Origin: Pyrobaculum sp. WP30
GTDB taxonomy: Archaea > Thermoproteota > Thermoprotei > Thermoproteales > Thermoproteaceae
Direction of reading: 5' to 3'
DNA length: 64,000 nt
Assembly (NCBI GenBank): GCA_001189275.1
Contig: CP012158.1
Span: 682,001 to 746,000 of the forward strand
The position numbers and the translations under genes were made by a program. The notes below the pieces were generated by a model. The model saw only the letters and a program-made list of their open reading frames with translations. It did no database searches and was not told the origin of the DNA. Within the stretch, counting starts at the first letter, position 1; every line of letters starts with the position of its first letter. Of the stretch, positions 18,546 to 26,077 are shown in pieces.

Positions 18546-19210
18546 TCGACCTAGACGGAACCCTCATCCCCCTCGACGCCTGGAATCCCGTATTCGCCGA
18601 GATTTGTACATACATTGCAAAACGTGCAGGCACAACGCCGGAGGAGATATGGAGGAGGGCCAGGCGGAGAAACCTAGAGCTTCTACGGGCGCTAGACCTA
18701 AGGGCCTTCGACTGGCAGAGGATACTCGCAGAGACCGCCGCTGAGCTCGGCGTCGACGAAGTGCCAGACGTGGCCAGGGTCTTGGAGAGGCACCTACCCG
18801 CCTTTAGGCTCAACGACGGAGCCGTCGAGGCCCTGGCAGAGCTCAAGGCCGCGGGACACCGCGTGGAGATTGCAACAAACGGCCTCGCCTATTACCAATT
18901 GCCTGTCATACGGCGTCTCGGCCTCGACGAGCTGGTAGACGGCGTCAGAACCTCAGACAGATATGGATGCCCCAAGACATGCCCCCAGTACTTCCAAGGC
19001 GCAGATGTGATGATAGGCGACAACGCAGTATTCGACGTCTACTTCCCGCAGAAGTTCGGCCTCTATACAATATTCTACGGCAACTGGGAGGAAGAGGCGG
19101 CGGCGCATTCCCAGAGGATGCAGATAGACCTCTCCAAGGCGGCGCCGCACGCAGTCGTTACAAACCTGAGGGAAATCCCCCGAGTAATACAGTCGTTATT
19201 TAGCTCTTAG
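18530..19210 (+). CDS. HAD-superfamily hydrolase
   Basis: About 226 residues from the ATG at 18530 ([18 protein letters not shown]). HAD motif I is DLDGT, motif II IATNGL, motif III the lysine in GCPKTCPQYF, and motif IV VMIGDNAVFDVYF. These residues make it a phosphohydrolase of the phosphoglycolate-phosphatase-like branch, with a helical cap at residues 25-95. The gene overlaps the end of the UbiA-family gene and is probably co-transcribed, but a link to lipid synthesis is not shown. Its end overlaps the convergent gene at 19200 by 11 bp. Confidence 0.88.
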   Translation: MATILIDLDGTLIPLDAWNPVFAEICTYIAKRAGTTPEEIWRRARRRNLELLRALDLRAFDWQRILAETAAELGVDEVPDVARVLERHLPAFRLNDGAVEALAELKAAGHRVEIATNGLAYYQLPVIRRLGLDELVDGVRTSDRYGCPKTCPQYFQGADVMIGDNAVFDVYFPQKFGLYTIFYGNWEEEAAAHSQRMQIDLSKAAPHAVVTNLREIPRVIQSLFSS

Positions 19211-19658
19211 GCCAACACCAAAGGCCCCGTTCCCGCTGGATAAAACCCCGCTTCCTTAGCATCACGCTGTTGAGGTTTTTGCCGTAGTACTGCCTGACCT
19301 CGGCGAAGGTCAAGCACCCATCCGGCCTCTTCATTGCCTCCCTAATCACAGCCTCCCAGCCGCCGCCGGCCTCTGCGGCGCCTAGTTGCACGTGGCGGAG
19401 AGCGTCCTTCACGGCCTTCTCAACGGCGTGTGTTATTCTCCTGTCTAAATCCCCCAAGGCCTGCGACACCGCCTCCTCCACAGCCCGCGCCGCCCGCTCC
19501 TCCCACTGAGAGGCCACCTCCTCCACGATCTCCCTGATCTTCATCTTACACGGTTGCTCCATCAGCTTTATGATAGCCTCGTCAAAAGGCGCGTCGGGCC
19601 GCGGCAGGAGCCGCCTCAGACGCTCCACTAAGGAGGGGTCCCTCACTTCAATGTGCAT
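19200..19658 (-). CDS. Hypothetical protein with coiled-coil middle and C-terminal HTH-like region
   Basis: 152 residues, family not recognised. It begins MHIEVRDPSLVERLRRLLPR, has a long amphipathic helix region (QWEERAARAVEEAVSQALGD, RRITHAVEKAVKDAL) suited to a coiled coil, and ends with a compact basic region (CLTFAEVRQYYGKNLNSVML, RKRGFIQRERGLWCW) that could be a winged-helix or DNA-contacting element. A minus-strand TATA-like TTTATATAG (19676-19684) lies about 22 nt before the ATG, so it has its own promoter. It converges on the HAD gene. A regulator or nucleoid-associated role is possible but unsupported. Confidence 0.7.
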   Translation of the reverse strand: MHIEVRDPSLVERLRRLLPRPDAPFDEAIIKLMEQPCKMKIREIVEEVASQWEERAARAVEEAVSQALGDLDRRITHAVEKAVKDALRHVQLGAAEAGGGWEAVIREAMKRPDGCLTFAEVRQYYGKNLNSVMLRKRGFIQRERGLWCWPKS

Positions 19659-19714
19659 GTCGCCACTGTATGTAAAACTATATAAAGATTACGAGACCTT
19701 GGCAAGAAAAAAGC

Positions 19715-20560
19715 CTACTCCTTTGCCTCCTTGGCCATCCGCTTCGCCAAGGTGTAGACGACGGGCGCCAGGAGGATGCCCACCGCAATGGCGACGCCCC
19801 ACGCCACGTTCTGCACAACCTGCGCGGTTTCTGGGAAGTTGGCAAATATCGCGCCGAGCCCAACCATCAGGAATATTGTATACAGCAGGAACTTGGCATA
19901 CGGCGCCGCGCTGGCGAACTCCGGGTGGTCCTCCACTATGTTCCTAACCACTGTGTGGCCTATGAATATGCCCGCGCCTATGATGACCGTGCCGAGAATG
20001 AGCGGATACACAAGCGGCCCAGTGAACAGCATTAGGTCAAGCGCAATAGACACCACGAGGGCGATTAAGCCGATGAGGAGGAGGTTCCTCAGCATCTCCC
20101 CAATCTCTACGAACTGTTTCGGGAACAGACCGGTGAGGAGCTTGCCGATGTAGTCGGTGAGGAGAGCCACCAAGATAAGGCCGGCAGTCAGCAAGATGAT
20201 GCCGCCGATAAGCCTCGGCAGATACTCGGCGACCTGCGCCACCAACATGCCCGCCTCGCCGCCTATCCGCAGATACTGAAGCGCAACCACGATGCCTATC
20301 ACCACGATAAAGGCGGTGATCAGCATTCCGATGAGATTAGACAAGTCGATGCCGGCAGACCTAAAGGCCTTACCCACGTCAGTTCTGTCAAAAGCTCTCT
20401 CGAGACCGGTGCGCTCAATTAATCTATTTACAGCACTTCCCACGACAGAGCCAATAGCCCACGCGACAATAATTATCAATATAGCTATAACACCTTGAAT
20501 ACCATACGTAATTATGTCTTGGAGCAACTTATCCCAATTTATTCCGAGTTGTAGCAACAT
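19715..20560 (-). CDS. Small-conductance mechanosensitive channel-like membrane protein
   Basis: About 281 residues from the ATG at 20558-20560. There are six or seven membrane helices, including repeated amphipathic motifs LLQDIITYGIQGVIAILIII and AWAIGSVVGSAVNRLIERTG that resemble the conserved TM helix of MscS-type and CmpX-type proteins. The soluble beta domain of MscS is absent. An upstream TATA-like AATATTTAAA on the minus strand (20582-20591) supports this start over an earlier in-frame ATG at 20608. A role in osmotic response is inferred. The gene stands alone. Confidence 0.72.
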   Translation of the reverse strand: MLLQLGINWDKLLQDIITYGIQGVIAILIIIVAWAIGSVVGSAVNRLIERTGLERAFDRTDVGKAFRSAGIDLSNLIGMLITAFIVVIGIVVALQYLRIGGEAGMLVAQVAEYLPRLIGGIILLTAGLILVALLTDYIGKLLTGLFPKQFVEIGEMLRNLLLIGLIALVVSIALDLMLFTGPLVYPLILGTVIIGAGIFIGHTVVRNIVEDHPEFASAAPYAKFLLYTIFLMVGLGAIFANFPETAQVVQNVAWGVAIAVGILLAPVVYTLAKRMAKEAKE

Positions 20561-20949
20561 GAAAGAGCCAGCATTGTAACTTTTTAAATATTTCGCTGTG
20601 ACACCCACCTTTTAACACCGTTAATGGCGGGAAAGCCGCGGGGAATTCTGCAGTGTTAGTTTGCCCAAACTAACACGCCGACAAGCGCCGACCAGACCTA
20701 ATATGGGGGGAAACACCAACTCTTCAGTTAACTAAATCCACGCATCTATAGATAATACAGAAATAATATACTAAAACATAAAAAGAATATCCAAAATACA
20801 TTAACAATGAATGCAATATCATTAATTTAGGATTTTATCTATGTTATTGCTACTAGACATAGTCATAGGTAGGGTAGCTCATTAATAAAGTCTAACATCA
20901 AGCCCGGTCGTCGCCTCAAGAATTTTTCAAGAAGTTTAGATGTGGATTC
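20561..20949. other. AT-rich intergenic region
   Basis: A gap of 390 bp with no gene that I can support. It holds the promoter of the MscS-like gene (20582-20591), a 24-nt hairpin palindrome (20653-20676), and then about 250 bp of AT-rich DNA without long frames. The palindrome is described separately. Confidence 0.7.
20653..20676. repeat. Perfect 11-bp inverted repeat (hairpin/operator-like)
   Basis: GTGTTAGTTTG is followed, after two bases, by its exact reverse complement CAAACTAACAC. The element lies 93 bp upstream of the MscS-like gene. It could be an operator for a dimeric regulator or an RNA hairpin. No T-run follows, so a terminator is unlikely. Confidence 0.7.
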
Positions 20950-21162
20950 ATGCGTCCTCCTCTCAACGCGGTATGGACCTCCCGACGCAAGACGCCAGAC
21001 GGCTACTACGTGGTGGTTTTAGGTCTCTACGCACAGGAGTTGTTGAGAGTCGAAGGCGCAGAGCGGCTCGGCCGCTACTACACCTACCGGACTAAGTCGT
21101 GGGATGAGGTGGTGAAGATAATACGCAGAGCCCAGGCGCTGGGGCTCGACGTGAGGACTTAG
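20950..21162 (+). CDS. Small hypothetical protein (70 aa)
   Basis: A 70-residue basic protein, not recognised: MRPPLNAVWTSRRKTPDGYY, VVVLGLYAQELLRVEGAERL, GRYYTYRTKSWDEVVKIIRR, AQALGLDVRT. The codon usage is that of neighbouring genes and the sequence alternates strands and a helix, so it looks like a real small folded protein. The upstream DNA is AT-rich, but I see no TATA box at the standard distance. It is followed by a degenerate zone leading to the tRNA-Val pseudogene. Confidence 0.55.
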   Translation: MRPPLNAVWTSRRKTPDGYYVVVLGLYAQELLRVEGAERLGRYYTYRTKSWDEVVKIIRRAQALGLDVRT

Positions 21163-21262
21163 CGCAGTGAATTAAGCCGGCGGAGTCTTGTATAATCACA
21201 GCGGCGGCGCCTGTGGGCAGAATTATGCCTGGGGCTTGGTAGGAGCGAGGTGAACCGGAGGC

Positions 21263-21350
21263 TTCAGTACCGGGATTTTTAGGCGGGTTTCCCCTGAACC
21301 CAGGGCCACCCTCGCGTGAGGCGGGCATCATACCGCTAGACTACGAGCCG
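21263..21350 (-). pseudogene. tRNA-Val(CAC) pseudogene fused to the end of rnhA
   Basis: The minus strand repeats the tRNA-Val(CAC) gene at 22277-22365 from GTAGTCTAGCGG through the CTCAC anticodon loop, more than 35 bases with one or two changes. A T-loop insert (GGGGAAACCCGCC and on) follows. The anticodon stem has a mismatch, and the 3' acceptor strand does not pair with CGGCTCG, so it cannot form a functional tRNA. The TAG stop of rnhA is the TAG of the pseudogene's GTAGTC sequence. Confidence 0.75.
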
Positions 21351-21910
21351 CGGCGGCTGAGAAGCCTCTCAATAAGCCTCGAGGCCTCCCTCCGCGGAAG
21401 ACACTCGGCGTCTTCTACGCCGAGTCTCTTCAAAAGCGCCACCTGTCTCTCCGTGGCCAGCCGCCCGGCGTACAGCCTCCTGACCTCGGGATGTGTCTTG
21501 AGGAAGTCGCAGTACGCCTTCTTTGAGTAGTAGTCGGCGCGGGCGTTCCGCTCCCGGGGGACCCAGCCTATGGAGAACTTCCGGAACCGCCGCGTCAGCT
21601 CCACAGCTTGTTCATACAGCGGAACTAGATGCGGCGCCTTGACTTGATAAACCCCGAGCATCTGCCTCACCACCAGCTGACTGTCGCCGTAGACCTCAAC
21701 TTCTGCGGCCCCCGCCGACAGGGCCCACTCCATCGCCTTTATGAGAGCCGTGTACTCAGCCACGTTGTTGGTGCACTGCCAACCGCCCACACAGACGACA
21801 CCGCCCTCACCGTGTATCTCCCTATCGTCCTCGTAGACGGCGAAGCCGTAGGCGCCGACGCCGCCGGGGTTCACAGGCTCGCAAGCCCCATCGAAGAAAA
21901 GTTGATACAC
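21341..21910 (-). CDS. rnhA: Ribonuclease HI
   Basis: A 189-residue RNase HI that cuts RNA in RNA-DNA hybrids. The catalytic residues can be seen in LFFDGACEPVNPGGVGAYGF (Asp), NNVAEYTALIKAMEWAL (Glu), VEVYGDSQLVVRQM (Asp) and RERNARADYYSKKA (Asp). The N-terminal domain of about 140 residues resembles archaeal RNase HI without the basic protrusion. A C-terminal extension (RRLYAGRLATERQVALLKRL) follows. The last codons and stop lie in a tRNA-Val pseudogene, so the present C terminus was set by an insertion or recombination event. Confidence 0.92.
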   Translation of the reverse strand: MYQLFFDGACEPVNPGGVGAYGFAVYEDDREIHGEGGVVCVGGWQCTNNVAEYTALIKAMEWALSAGAAEVEVYGDSQLVVRQMLGVYQVKAPHLVPLYEQAVELTRRFRKFSIGWVPRERNARADYYSKKAYCDFLKTHPEVRRLYAGRLATERQVALLKRLGVEDAECLPRREASRLIERLLSRRGS

Positions 21911-21969
21911 AGCGCAGAGAATACAAGCTTAAATAAATCAGTTGTTATATTAGCCACGACATTGTTTCT

Positions 21970-22210
21970 AGTTGCTCAAAGCGTTGTCTTTGTGTAGCAC
22001 CTCCACCAACCCCCTATTGCATACCGGAGAGCTTATGCGCCAGACGGGACGTAGATACACATAGAAGAGGGATGCATGCCATATATTCCAATTCACAGCA
22101 TCAGCGCCGAGAGCGTTGAAGCTTCCGCATGGAGGAGTTGCTCCAGCGGGGCTGGAGGGCAAGCGATGAAAGGGGGCGGAAATCGAACGCGTCGAGATTA
22201 GCCCGCGTAT
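21970..22210 (+). pseudogene. Degenerate coding remnant, copy 2 of 2, beside tRNA-Val
   Basis: Aligned by eye with the remnant at 4269-4560: the phrase YAPDGT, a TAG stop, IHIEEG, then PYIPIHSISAE is the counterpart of YAPDGTWIHIEEG and PYIPTHGVNAE. Further stops and shifts follow. Nothing here is likely to be expressed as a protein. The family is not recognised. The common feature of both copies is position next to a tRNA gene. Confidence 0.55.
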
Positions 22211-22276
22211 AGGCGCACCACACAGCCAACACATAGAGTTACTACATCTCCAGCCACGTCAGAAGAATCCATGGAT

Positions 22277-22365
22277 GGGCCCGCCGGGATTTGAATTCCC
22301 GGGGAGCTACCCTCCCGGGACCACCCGCGCGTGAGGCGGGCATCATACCGCTAGACTACGGGCCC
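22277..22365 (-). tRNA. tRNA-Val (anticodon CAC) with a T-stem/loop intron
   Basis: Acceptor GGGCCCG pairs with CGGGCCC; the discriminator is A. The anticodon arm is CCCGC-CTCACGC-GCGGG, giving CAC. Removal of an 18-nt insert restores the T arm CCGGG-TTCAAAT-CCCGG. The mature length is 71 nt; CCA is not encoded. The intron position (53/54) is non-canonical. Confidence 0.93.
22296..22313 (-). other. tRNA-Val intron (position 53/54)
   Basis: The 18-nt insert AGGGTAGCTCCCCGGGAA separates the 5' half of the T stem from the TTCAAAT loop. Moving the cut by one base in either direction breaks the T loop consensus, so the site is well defined. Confidence 0.8.
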
Positions 22366-22565
22366 TGTCTTACTGTAAATGTCGGGTTTTTAAGTTTATG
22401 ACCGCGCGGCAACCCCTAAGACGGCGAAGTCGCTAGGGAACGATGGGAATGATTACGCTGGTGGCGACCTGTATAGATCTGTTAACCTAGAAGCGGCGGA
22501 GAGCTTGAAGATAGGCTTCACCTACGGGTCTCTCTTGGAGGCGGCTGTTTAGGAGGCTTAGCATA

Positions 22566-22589
22566 TCCGTCCTATACAGTTATATATAG
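22566..22589 (+). repeat. Left copy of a 24-bp perfect inverted repeat
   Basis: The 24 bases beginning TCCGTCCTATACAG are exactly the reverse complement of 25966-25989. The right part contains TTATATATA, which is the TATA box of the aminotransferase gene that starts at 22607. The two copies bracket 3.4 kb. Confidence 0.85.
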
Positions 22590-22606
22590 ACCAATTTAGT
22601 TTACTT

Positions 22607-23953
22607 ATGCCTAAGTGGCACTGGCCCATAGACCCAGACAAGGTGCCGAGAATTGTAGTGGAGCCGCCGGGCCCTAAGGCCTTGGAGGTGGTGCGGCGAG
22701 ACGAGGAGCTGATAATGCAGTCTTTTGCTCGTTGGTATCCCCTGGTTATCGCAAGGGGCTACGGACCTGTGGTTGAAGACGTTGACGGCAACCTCTACAT
22801 TGACTACAACGCAGGCATAGCCGTCACAAACGTGGGGCACGCCCACCCGAAGGTGGTGGAGGCTATAAAGAGGCAGGCGGAGCTGTTTCTCCATTACTCC
22901 CTCACCGACTTCTACTACGAGGTGGCGGTGAAGCTCGCCGAGAAGCTGGTCTCCATAGCTCCAATATCTGGCGGGAAGAAGGTTTTCTTCACTAACAGCG
23001 GCACCGAGTCCATAGAGGGGGTGTTGAAGATCGCCAGGGGCCACTTCAAGGGTCAGAGGCCATATGTGATAGCCTTCCTCGGCGCCTTCCACGGCAGGAC
23101 GTACGGCTCCATGAGCGTCACCGCGTCAAAGCCCGTCCACAGGCGGCATTTCTCCCCGCTGGTCCCTAACGTGATACATGCCCCCTACCCGCACCCAGTC
23201 CATTGCCCCTTTAAGGCGTCGACGCCTGAGGAGTGCGGCGAATACGCTCTGGCGTTTATAGAGGACTGGATCCTCAAGAGGCTCGTGGACCCCTCCGAGG
23301 TCTCTCTCGTTCTTATAGAGCCCATACAGGGCGAGGGGGGCTACGTTGTGCCGTCTAAGAGCTTCATCCAGGGTCTTAGGAAGCTCACGCAGGAACACGG
23401 CATGCTCTTCGCTGTGGACGAGGTCCAGTCGGGCTTCGGCAGAACCGGGAGGTGGTTTGCCGTTGAGCACTTCGGCGTGGAGCCTGACCTCATAGCCACG
23501 GCAAAGGCCATCGCCGCCGGGCTCCCCCTAGGCGCCATAATCGGCAAGGCCGAAGTCATGTCGCTTCCAAGAGGCGCACATGCCAACACCTTCGGCGGAA
23601 ATCCTGTGGCGGCCGCCGCAGCCCTAGCCTCCATGGAGGTGATAGAGGAAGAGGGTCTACTGCGCCACGCCGAGATGTTGGGCGAGGAGCTGAAGAAGGT
23701 ATTCGCTGAGGAGGTGGGCGACCGCCACCACGTGAGGGGCTTGGGGCTTATGATTGGCGTTGAGCTACTAGACGAGAGGAAAAAACCTGCTAAGTATTTA
23801 GATGAGGTGCTCCTGAAGGCGTTTAAACGCGGCGTGGCCGTCATAGGCGCGGGTCTCTCCACGATCAGGGTGGCGCCGCCTCTTGTGATACCCCGCGAGA
23901 TGGCTCTAAAAGCCGCCTCTGTTATACTGGAAATCCTACGTGGCTACAGATAG
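22607..23953 (+). CDS. Class III aminotransferase (4-aminobutyrate/ornithine type)
   Basis: A 448-residue PLP enzyme. It has the class III pattern GPVVEDVDGNLYIDYNAGIA, FFTNSGTESIEGVLKIAR, GAFHGRTYGSMSVTASKPV, LIEPIQGEGGYVVP, FAVDEVQSGFGRTG and the PLP lysine in LIATAKAIAAGLPLGAI. Length and the long N-terminal segment fit archaeal 4-aminobutyrate/omega-aminotransferases, which also include ornithine aminotransferases and amino-acid racemases, so the substrate is open. A TATA box (22580-22588) sits about 23 nt before the ATG. The 240 bp upstream hold only short, stop-broken frames next to tRNA-Val. It converges with the small gene at 23936. Confidence 0.9.
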   Translation: MPKWHWPIDPDKVPRIVVEPPGPKALEVVRRDEELIMQSFARWYPLVIARGYGPVVEDVDGNLYIDYNAGIAVTNVGHAHPKVVEAIKRQAELFLHYSLTDFYYEVAVKLAEKLVSIAPISGGKKVFFTNSGTESIEGVLKIARGHFKGQRPYVIAFLGAFHGRTYGSMSVTASKPVHRRHFSPLVPNVIHAPYPHPVHCPFKASTPEECGEYALAFIEDWILKRLVDPSEVSLVLIEPIQGEGGYVVPSKSFIQGLRKLTQEHGMLFAVDEVQSGFGRTGRWFAVEHFGVEPDLIATAKAIAAGLPLGAIIGKAEVMSLPRGAHANTFGGNPVAAAAALASMEVIEEEGLLRHAEMLGEELKKVFAEEVGDRHHVRGLGLMIGVELLDERKKPAKYLDEVLLKAFKRGVAVIGAGLSTIRVAPPLVIPREMALKAASVILEILRGYR

Positions 23954-24160
23954 GCCGGTCACAAACTTCTTTTTCACAGCCTCGTCGTAGTACCACTCCA
24001 CGATCTCTTCCTCAGCCATATCCATGGCGAAGTCAAAAGCCTCATCCCAGTCAAAGGACTCAAAAACGACGTCCCAGCCCTCCTCAACAAGCCTGAGGTC
24101 CCTCTCCTTCCCCGTCACCAAGATCCTTCCCTCTCTCTTGCTCACAAGTACTCTATACAC
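23936..24160 (-). CDS. Small acidic hypothetical protein (74 aa)
   Basis: A 74-residue protein: MYRVLVSKREGRILVTGKER, then an acidic helix FESFDWDEAFDFAMDMAEEE, then IVEWYYDEAVKKKFVTGL. The family is not recognised. A minus-strand TATA-like TTTTAAATA at 24178-24186 lies about 22 nt before the ATG, followed outward by an alternating ACGTATACGTATACGT tract. Its end overlaps the convergent aminotransferase gene by 18 bp. Good promoter and ordinary codon use support a real gene. Confidence 0.68.
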   Translation of the reverse strand: MYRVLVSKREGRILVTGKERDLRLVEEGWDVVFESFDWDEAFDFAMDMAEEEIVEWYYDEAVKKKFVTGLSVAT

Positions 24161-24189
24161 GCACGTATACGTATACGTATTTAAAAGCC

Positions 24190-24358
24190 ACCCGAGAATT
24201 TTAACATATTACCATAAAGACCACACAAATACCTCTAATAAAAAGGACAAGACACTGATTAAAAAACTAGTATTTGCGAAAAGTATTTATATGTAACAGT
24301 GTATATAATATACCTGAGACCGACTATCTACCCCTCGTCGTGTTACAAAGCCAACGGC
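24190..24358. other. AT-rich intergenic spacer
   Basis: About 170 bp of AT-rich DNA between the divergent small gene and the 3' end of nucS. I see no gene, RNA motif or repeat in it beyond scattered A/T runs. Confidence 0.5.
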
Positions 24359-25093
24359 TTAGAATAGCTTTGACGCATTTTTATTTGTTACAGCCATCAA
24401 CTCCCTTGGGTTTATCTTTACAAACTGTAAACCATACCTTTTCAAGTATTCAAGCGCAGACGAGGAGATATCGCCGGCCACGAGGACCCCCCTCACCCCG
24501 TGCCCCTTTTTTCTATAAGTCTCTACATACCGCGCCAGCTGGAAAACAGCCTCATGTGTAGCGACGTCGCGCTTAACCTCTATAACCACGTACCTACCCT
24601 CCCTATCCTTCGCAAGTATGTCCACATGGCCCACGTCCATAGGCACCTCGACGCCGACCACCTCAAGGCCCTCCTCTATAAGCCAGGGGGCCGCCACCAG
24701 GGCCTCCACAATGTCTTTCTCAGACCCGGCTAACTCCAGCTCGGTCGTCCCTACGTCGAAAACACCCACGAAATCCACAGAGAGAAAAACCACCCTGACG
24801 GTCTCAAACGGCCTAGACCTAACGCTCTTCACCACGAGCCTCCCCTCCTCCACATACGCCGCCGTGGAGGACCCCGGCGGTTGCCAAATCTTGGGCTGGG
24901 CCTTCTCGGCCTCGTGTACCAGCAGAGTCCCGTCTCTCTTTATCAACAACAGGCGGCGCCCCGGCTTGAGGGATGCCGCCGCCCTCCCGCTGTATGTCAC
25001 CTCGCACACCCCGGCGACCGCCACTATGCCGTGCTTCCTCCCCGAGTTTATCAGACGTGCCGCCTCCTCCGCCGAGGGTCTCTCAAGATACAC
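24359..25093 (-). CDS. nucS: Endonuclease NucS (EndoMS)
   Basis: About 244 residues. The N-terminal beta domain includes [20 protein letters not shown] and [16 protein letters not shown]. The C-terminal RecB-like nuclease carries [20 protein letters not shown] and [19 protein letters not shown], i.e. the D, E-x-K and Q-xxx-Y residues. NucS/EndoMS cuts mismatched or branched DNA and replaces MutS/MutL in many archaea, which matters here because several genes in the window carry single-base frameshifts. The first in-frame start is TTG at 25099, but a TATA-like TTTAAA at 25114-25119 favours GTG at 25093. Confidence 0.92.
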   Translation of the reverse strand: MYLERPSAEEAARLINSGRKHGIVAVAGVCEVTYSGRAAASLKPGRRLLLIKRDGTLLVHEAEKAQPKIWQPPGSSTAAYVEEGRLVVKSVRSRPFETVRVVFLSVDFVGVFDVGTTELELAGSEKDIVEALVAAPWLIEEGLEVVGVEVPMDVGHVDILAKDREGRYVVIEVKRDVATHEAVFQLARYVETYRKKGHGVRGVLVAGDISSSALEYLKRYGLQFVKINPRELMAVTNKNASKLF

Positions 25094-25156
25094 CTCCAAA
25101 AACTCAGTGGGGGTTTAAAGACAATAAGTTAATATAGTGCCTCAATCCCCCACGCC

Positions 25157-25537
25157 ATGGCCAAGATAGAGATTAAGGAGGTCCCCGAAGTAAGAGGGTT
25201 CAGCACGGTGAAGAAGGTGCCCAACAGAGCGGCGCTACAGAGAGACCTCAAGCCCAACGCGATCCTCATCTTCCACGGCAAGGAGGGTCACGAGATGGTG
25301 GTTGAGATCTTCACTCCGGACCCCAACGGCGATAAGACCCTGCCCCCCGCCACAATGGCCGTCACCAAATTCAGCGGAAGCGCCGAAAAAGTAGACAACG
25401 CCTACGCTACGCTCCTCTTCTGGGCCCTCAAGGAGGGGAAGAGCTTGGGAAGCCCCACGAGAGAGGTATACCTAAAAATCGACACCACGCAGAGCCCGCC
25501 CGAGGTAGAGGTGGAGGTGCAGGCCCCAGTTCAATAG
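25157..25537 (+). CDS. Hypothetical protein (126 aa)
   Basis: A 126-residue protein, family not recognised: MAKIEIKEVPEVRGFSTVKK, LKPNAILIFHGKEGHEMVVE, TLPPATMAVTKFSGSAEKVD, NAYATLLFWALKEGKSLGSP. The alternating strand/helix pattern with a final VEVEVQAP strand suggests a small globular alpha/beta fold, possibly related to GyrI-like ligand-binding proteins, but that is only a guess. AT-rich DNA with TTAATATAG (25131-25139) provides a promoter about 22 nt upstream. A decayed PaREP2-like sequence begins immediately after its stop. Confidence 0.7.
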   Translation: MAKIEIKEVPEVRGFSTVKKVPNRAALQRDLKPNAILIFHGKEGHEMVVEIFTPDPNGDKTLPPATMAVTKFSGSAEKVDNAYATLLFWALKEGKSLGSPTREVYLKIDTTQSPPEVEVEVQAPVQ

Positions 25538-25539
25538 GA

Positions 25540-25945
25540 AGTACGACGTTGAGGTAGGGACGCTAGAGATCAAAGGCGGCATCTACCCCCTGCGGCTAAG
25601 CTGGCCACGCTGTATGCGCCGTACATCAACACCGACGAAAGTCTTAACAACTACAAGTTCGTGAGGACTATGGAGCTCGCCCCCCGCGGTGCGGCGGGGC
25701 GAGGTAGGCCTAACCGAGAAGGAAACGCCGACGGCCAACATCTACATCTCGGCGGAGGGCGTGGAGAAGGCGTATAGGCTCTACCTACGAGATATCGAGC
25801 TCCGGTTCGGTTCTCGCAACGAGGGGGGAGGCTTTGTTAGGCGCCCGCCTCCTCAGGCTGGCGGGGGTAAAGGCGGAGGCCAGGAAAAACGCCGACGGCA
25901 AACGGCTCGTTTAAGCCAGCCACCCACGTCACGTTTAGAGCTAAG
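25540..25945 (+). pseudogene. PaREP2-like repeat-family gene, decayed
   Basis: Several plus-strand frames, separated by shifts, read as pieces of a PaREP2-type protein: LYAPYINTDESLNNYKFVRT, then TANIYISAEGVEKAYRLYLR with DIELRF, then ALLGARLLRLAGVKAEARKN and DGKRLV before a stop. The last piece resembles the family stretch seen in the intact gene at 60837-61946 (VLREAGVEAELKNYWDK). No single frame covers more than a third, so it is dead. Confidence 0.65.
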
Positions 25946-25965
25946 CGACTCGGCTGGTCGGTAAG

Positions 25966-25989
25966 CTATATATAACTGTATAGGACGGA
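25966..25989 (-). repeat. Right copy of a 24-bp perfect inverted repeat
   Basis: Exact inverted copy of 22566-22589. Read on the minus strand it contains the same TATATATA box, which would point transcription into the decayed PaREP2-like sequence. Confidence 0.85.
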
Positions 25990-26017
25990 ACGTTTTTAAC
26001 GCCGCCGGCAGTGGACC

Positions 26018-26071
26018 GAGGTGATGAGGGCTGGGTTGCAGATCGGTGGTGATTTAGGAGCCAACTGATAT
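26018..26071 (+). ncRNA. C/D-box sRNA, target unknown
   Basis: C box GTGATGA (26021-26027), C'-like TGGTGAT (26047-26053) and D box CTGA (26065-26068), with a weak D' (CAGA, 26039-26042). The total length of about 50 nt is typical of archaeal C/D sRNAs. A TATA-like GTTTTTAAC (25992-26000) lies about 25 nt before the C box. The D guide is TTAGGAGCCAA. I found no convincing complement in the rRNA of this window. Confidence 0.7.
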
Positions 26072-26077
26072 CGAGAA

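Noticed and set aside
21163-21262. A protein gene in the minus strand after the tRNA-Val pseudogene
   Set aside because: One short stretch looks protein-like, but the frame runs through the pseudogene and has no start signal.
24140-24190. The alternating ACGTATACGTATACGT tract as a regulatory operator
   Set aside because: It can equally be a simple dinucleotide-like repeat at a promoter; nothing else supports an operator.
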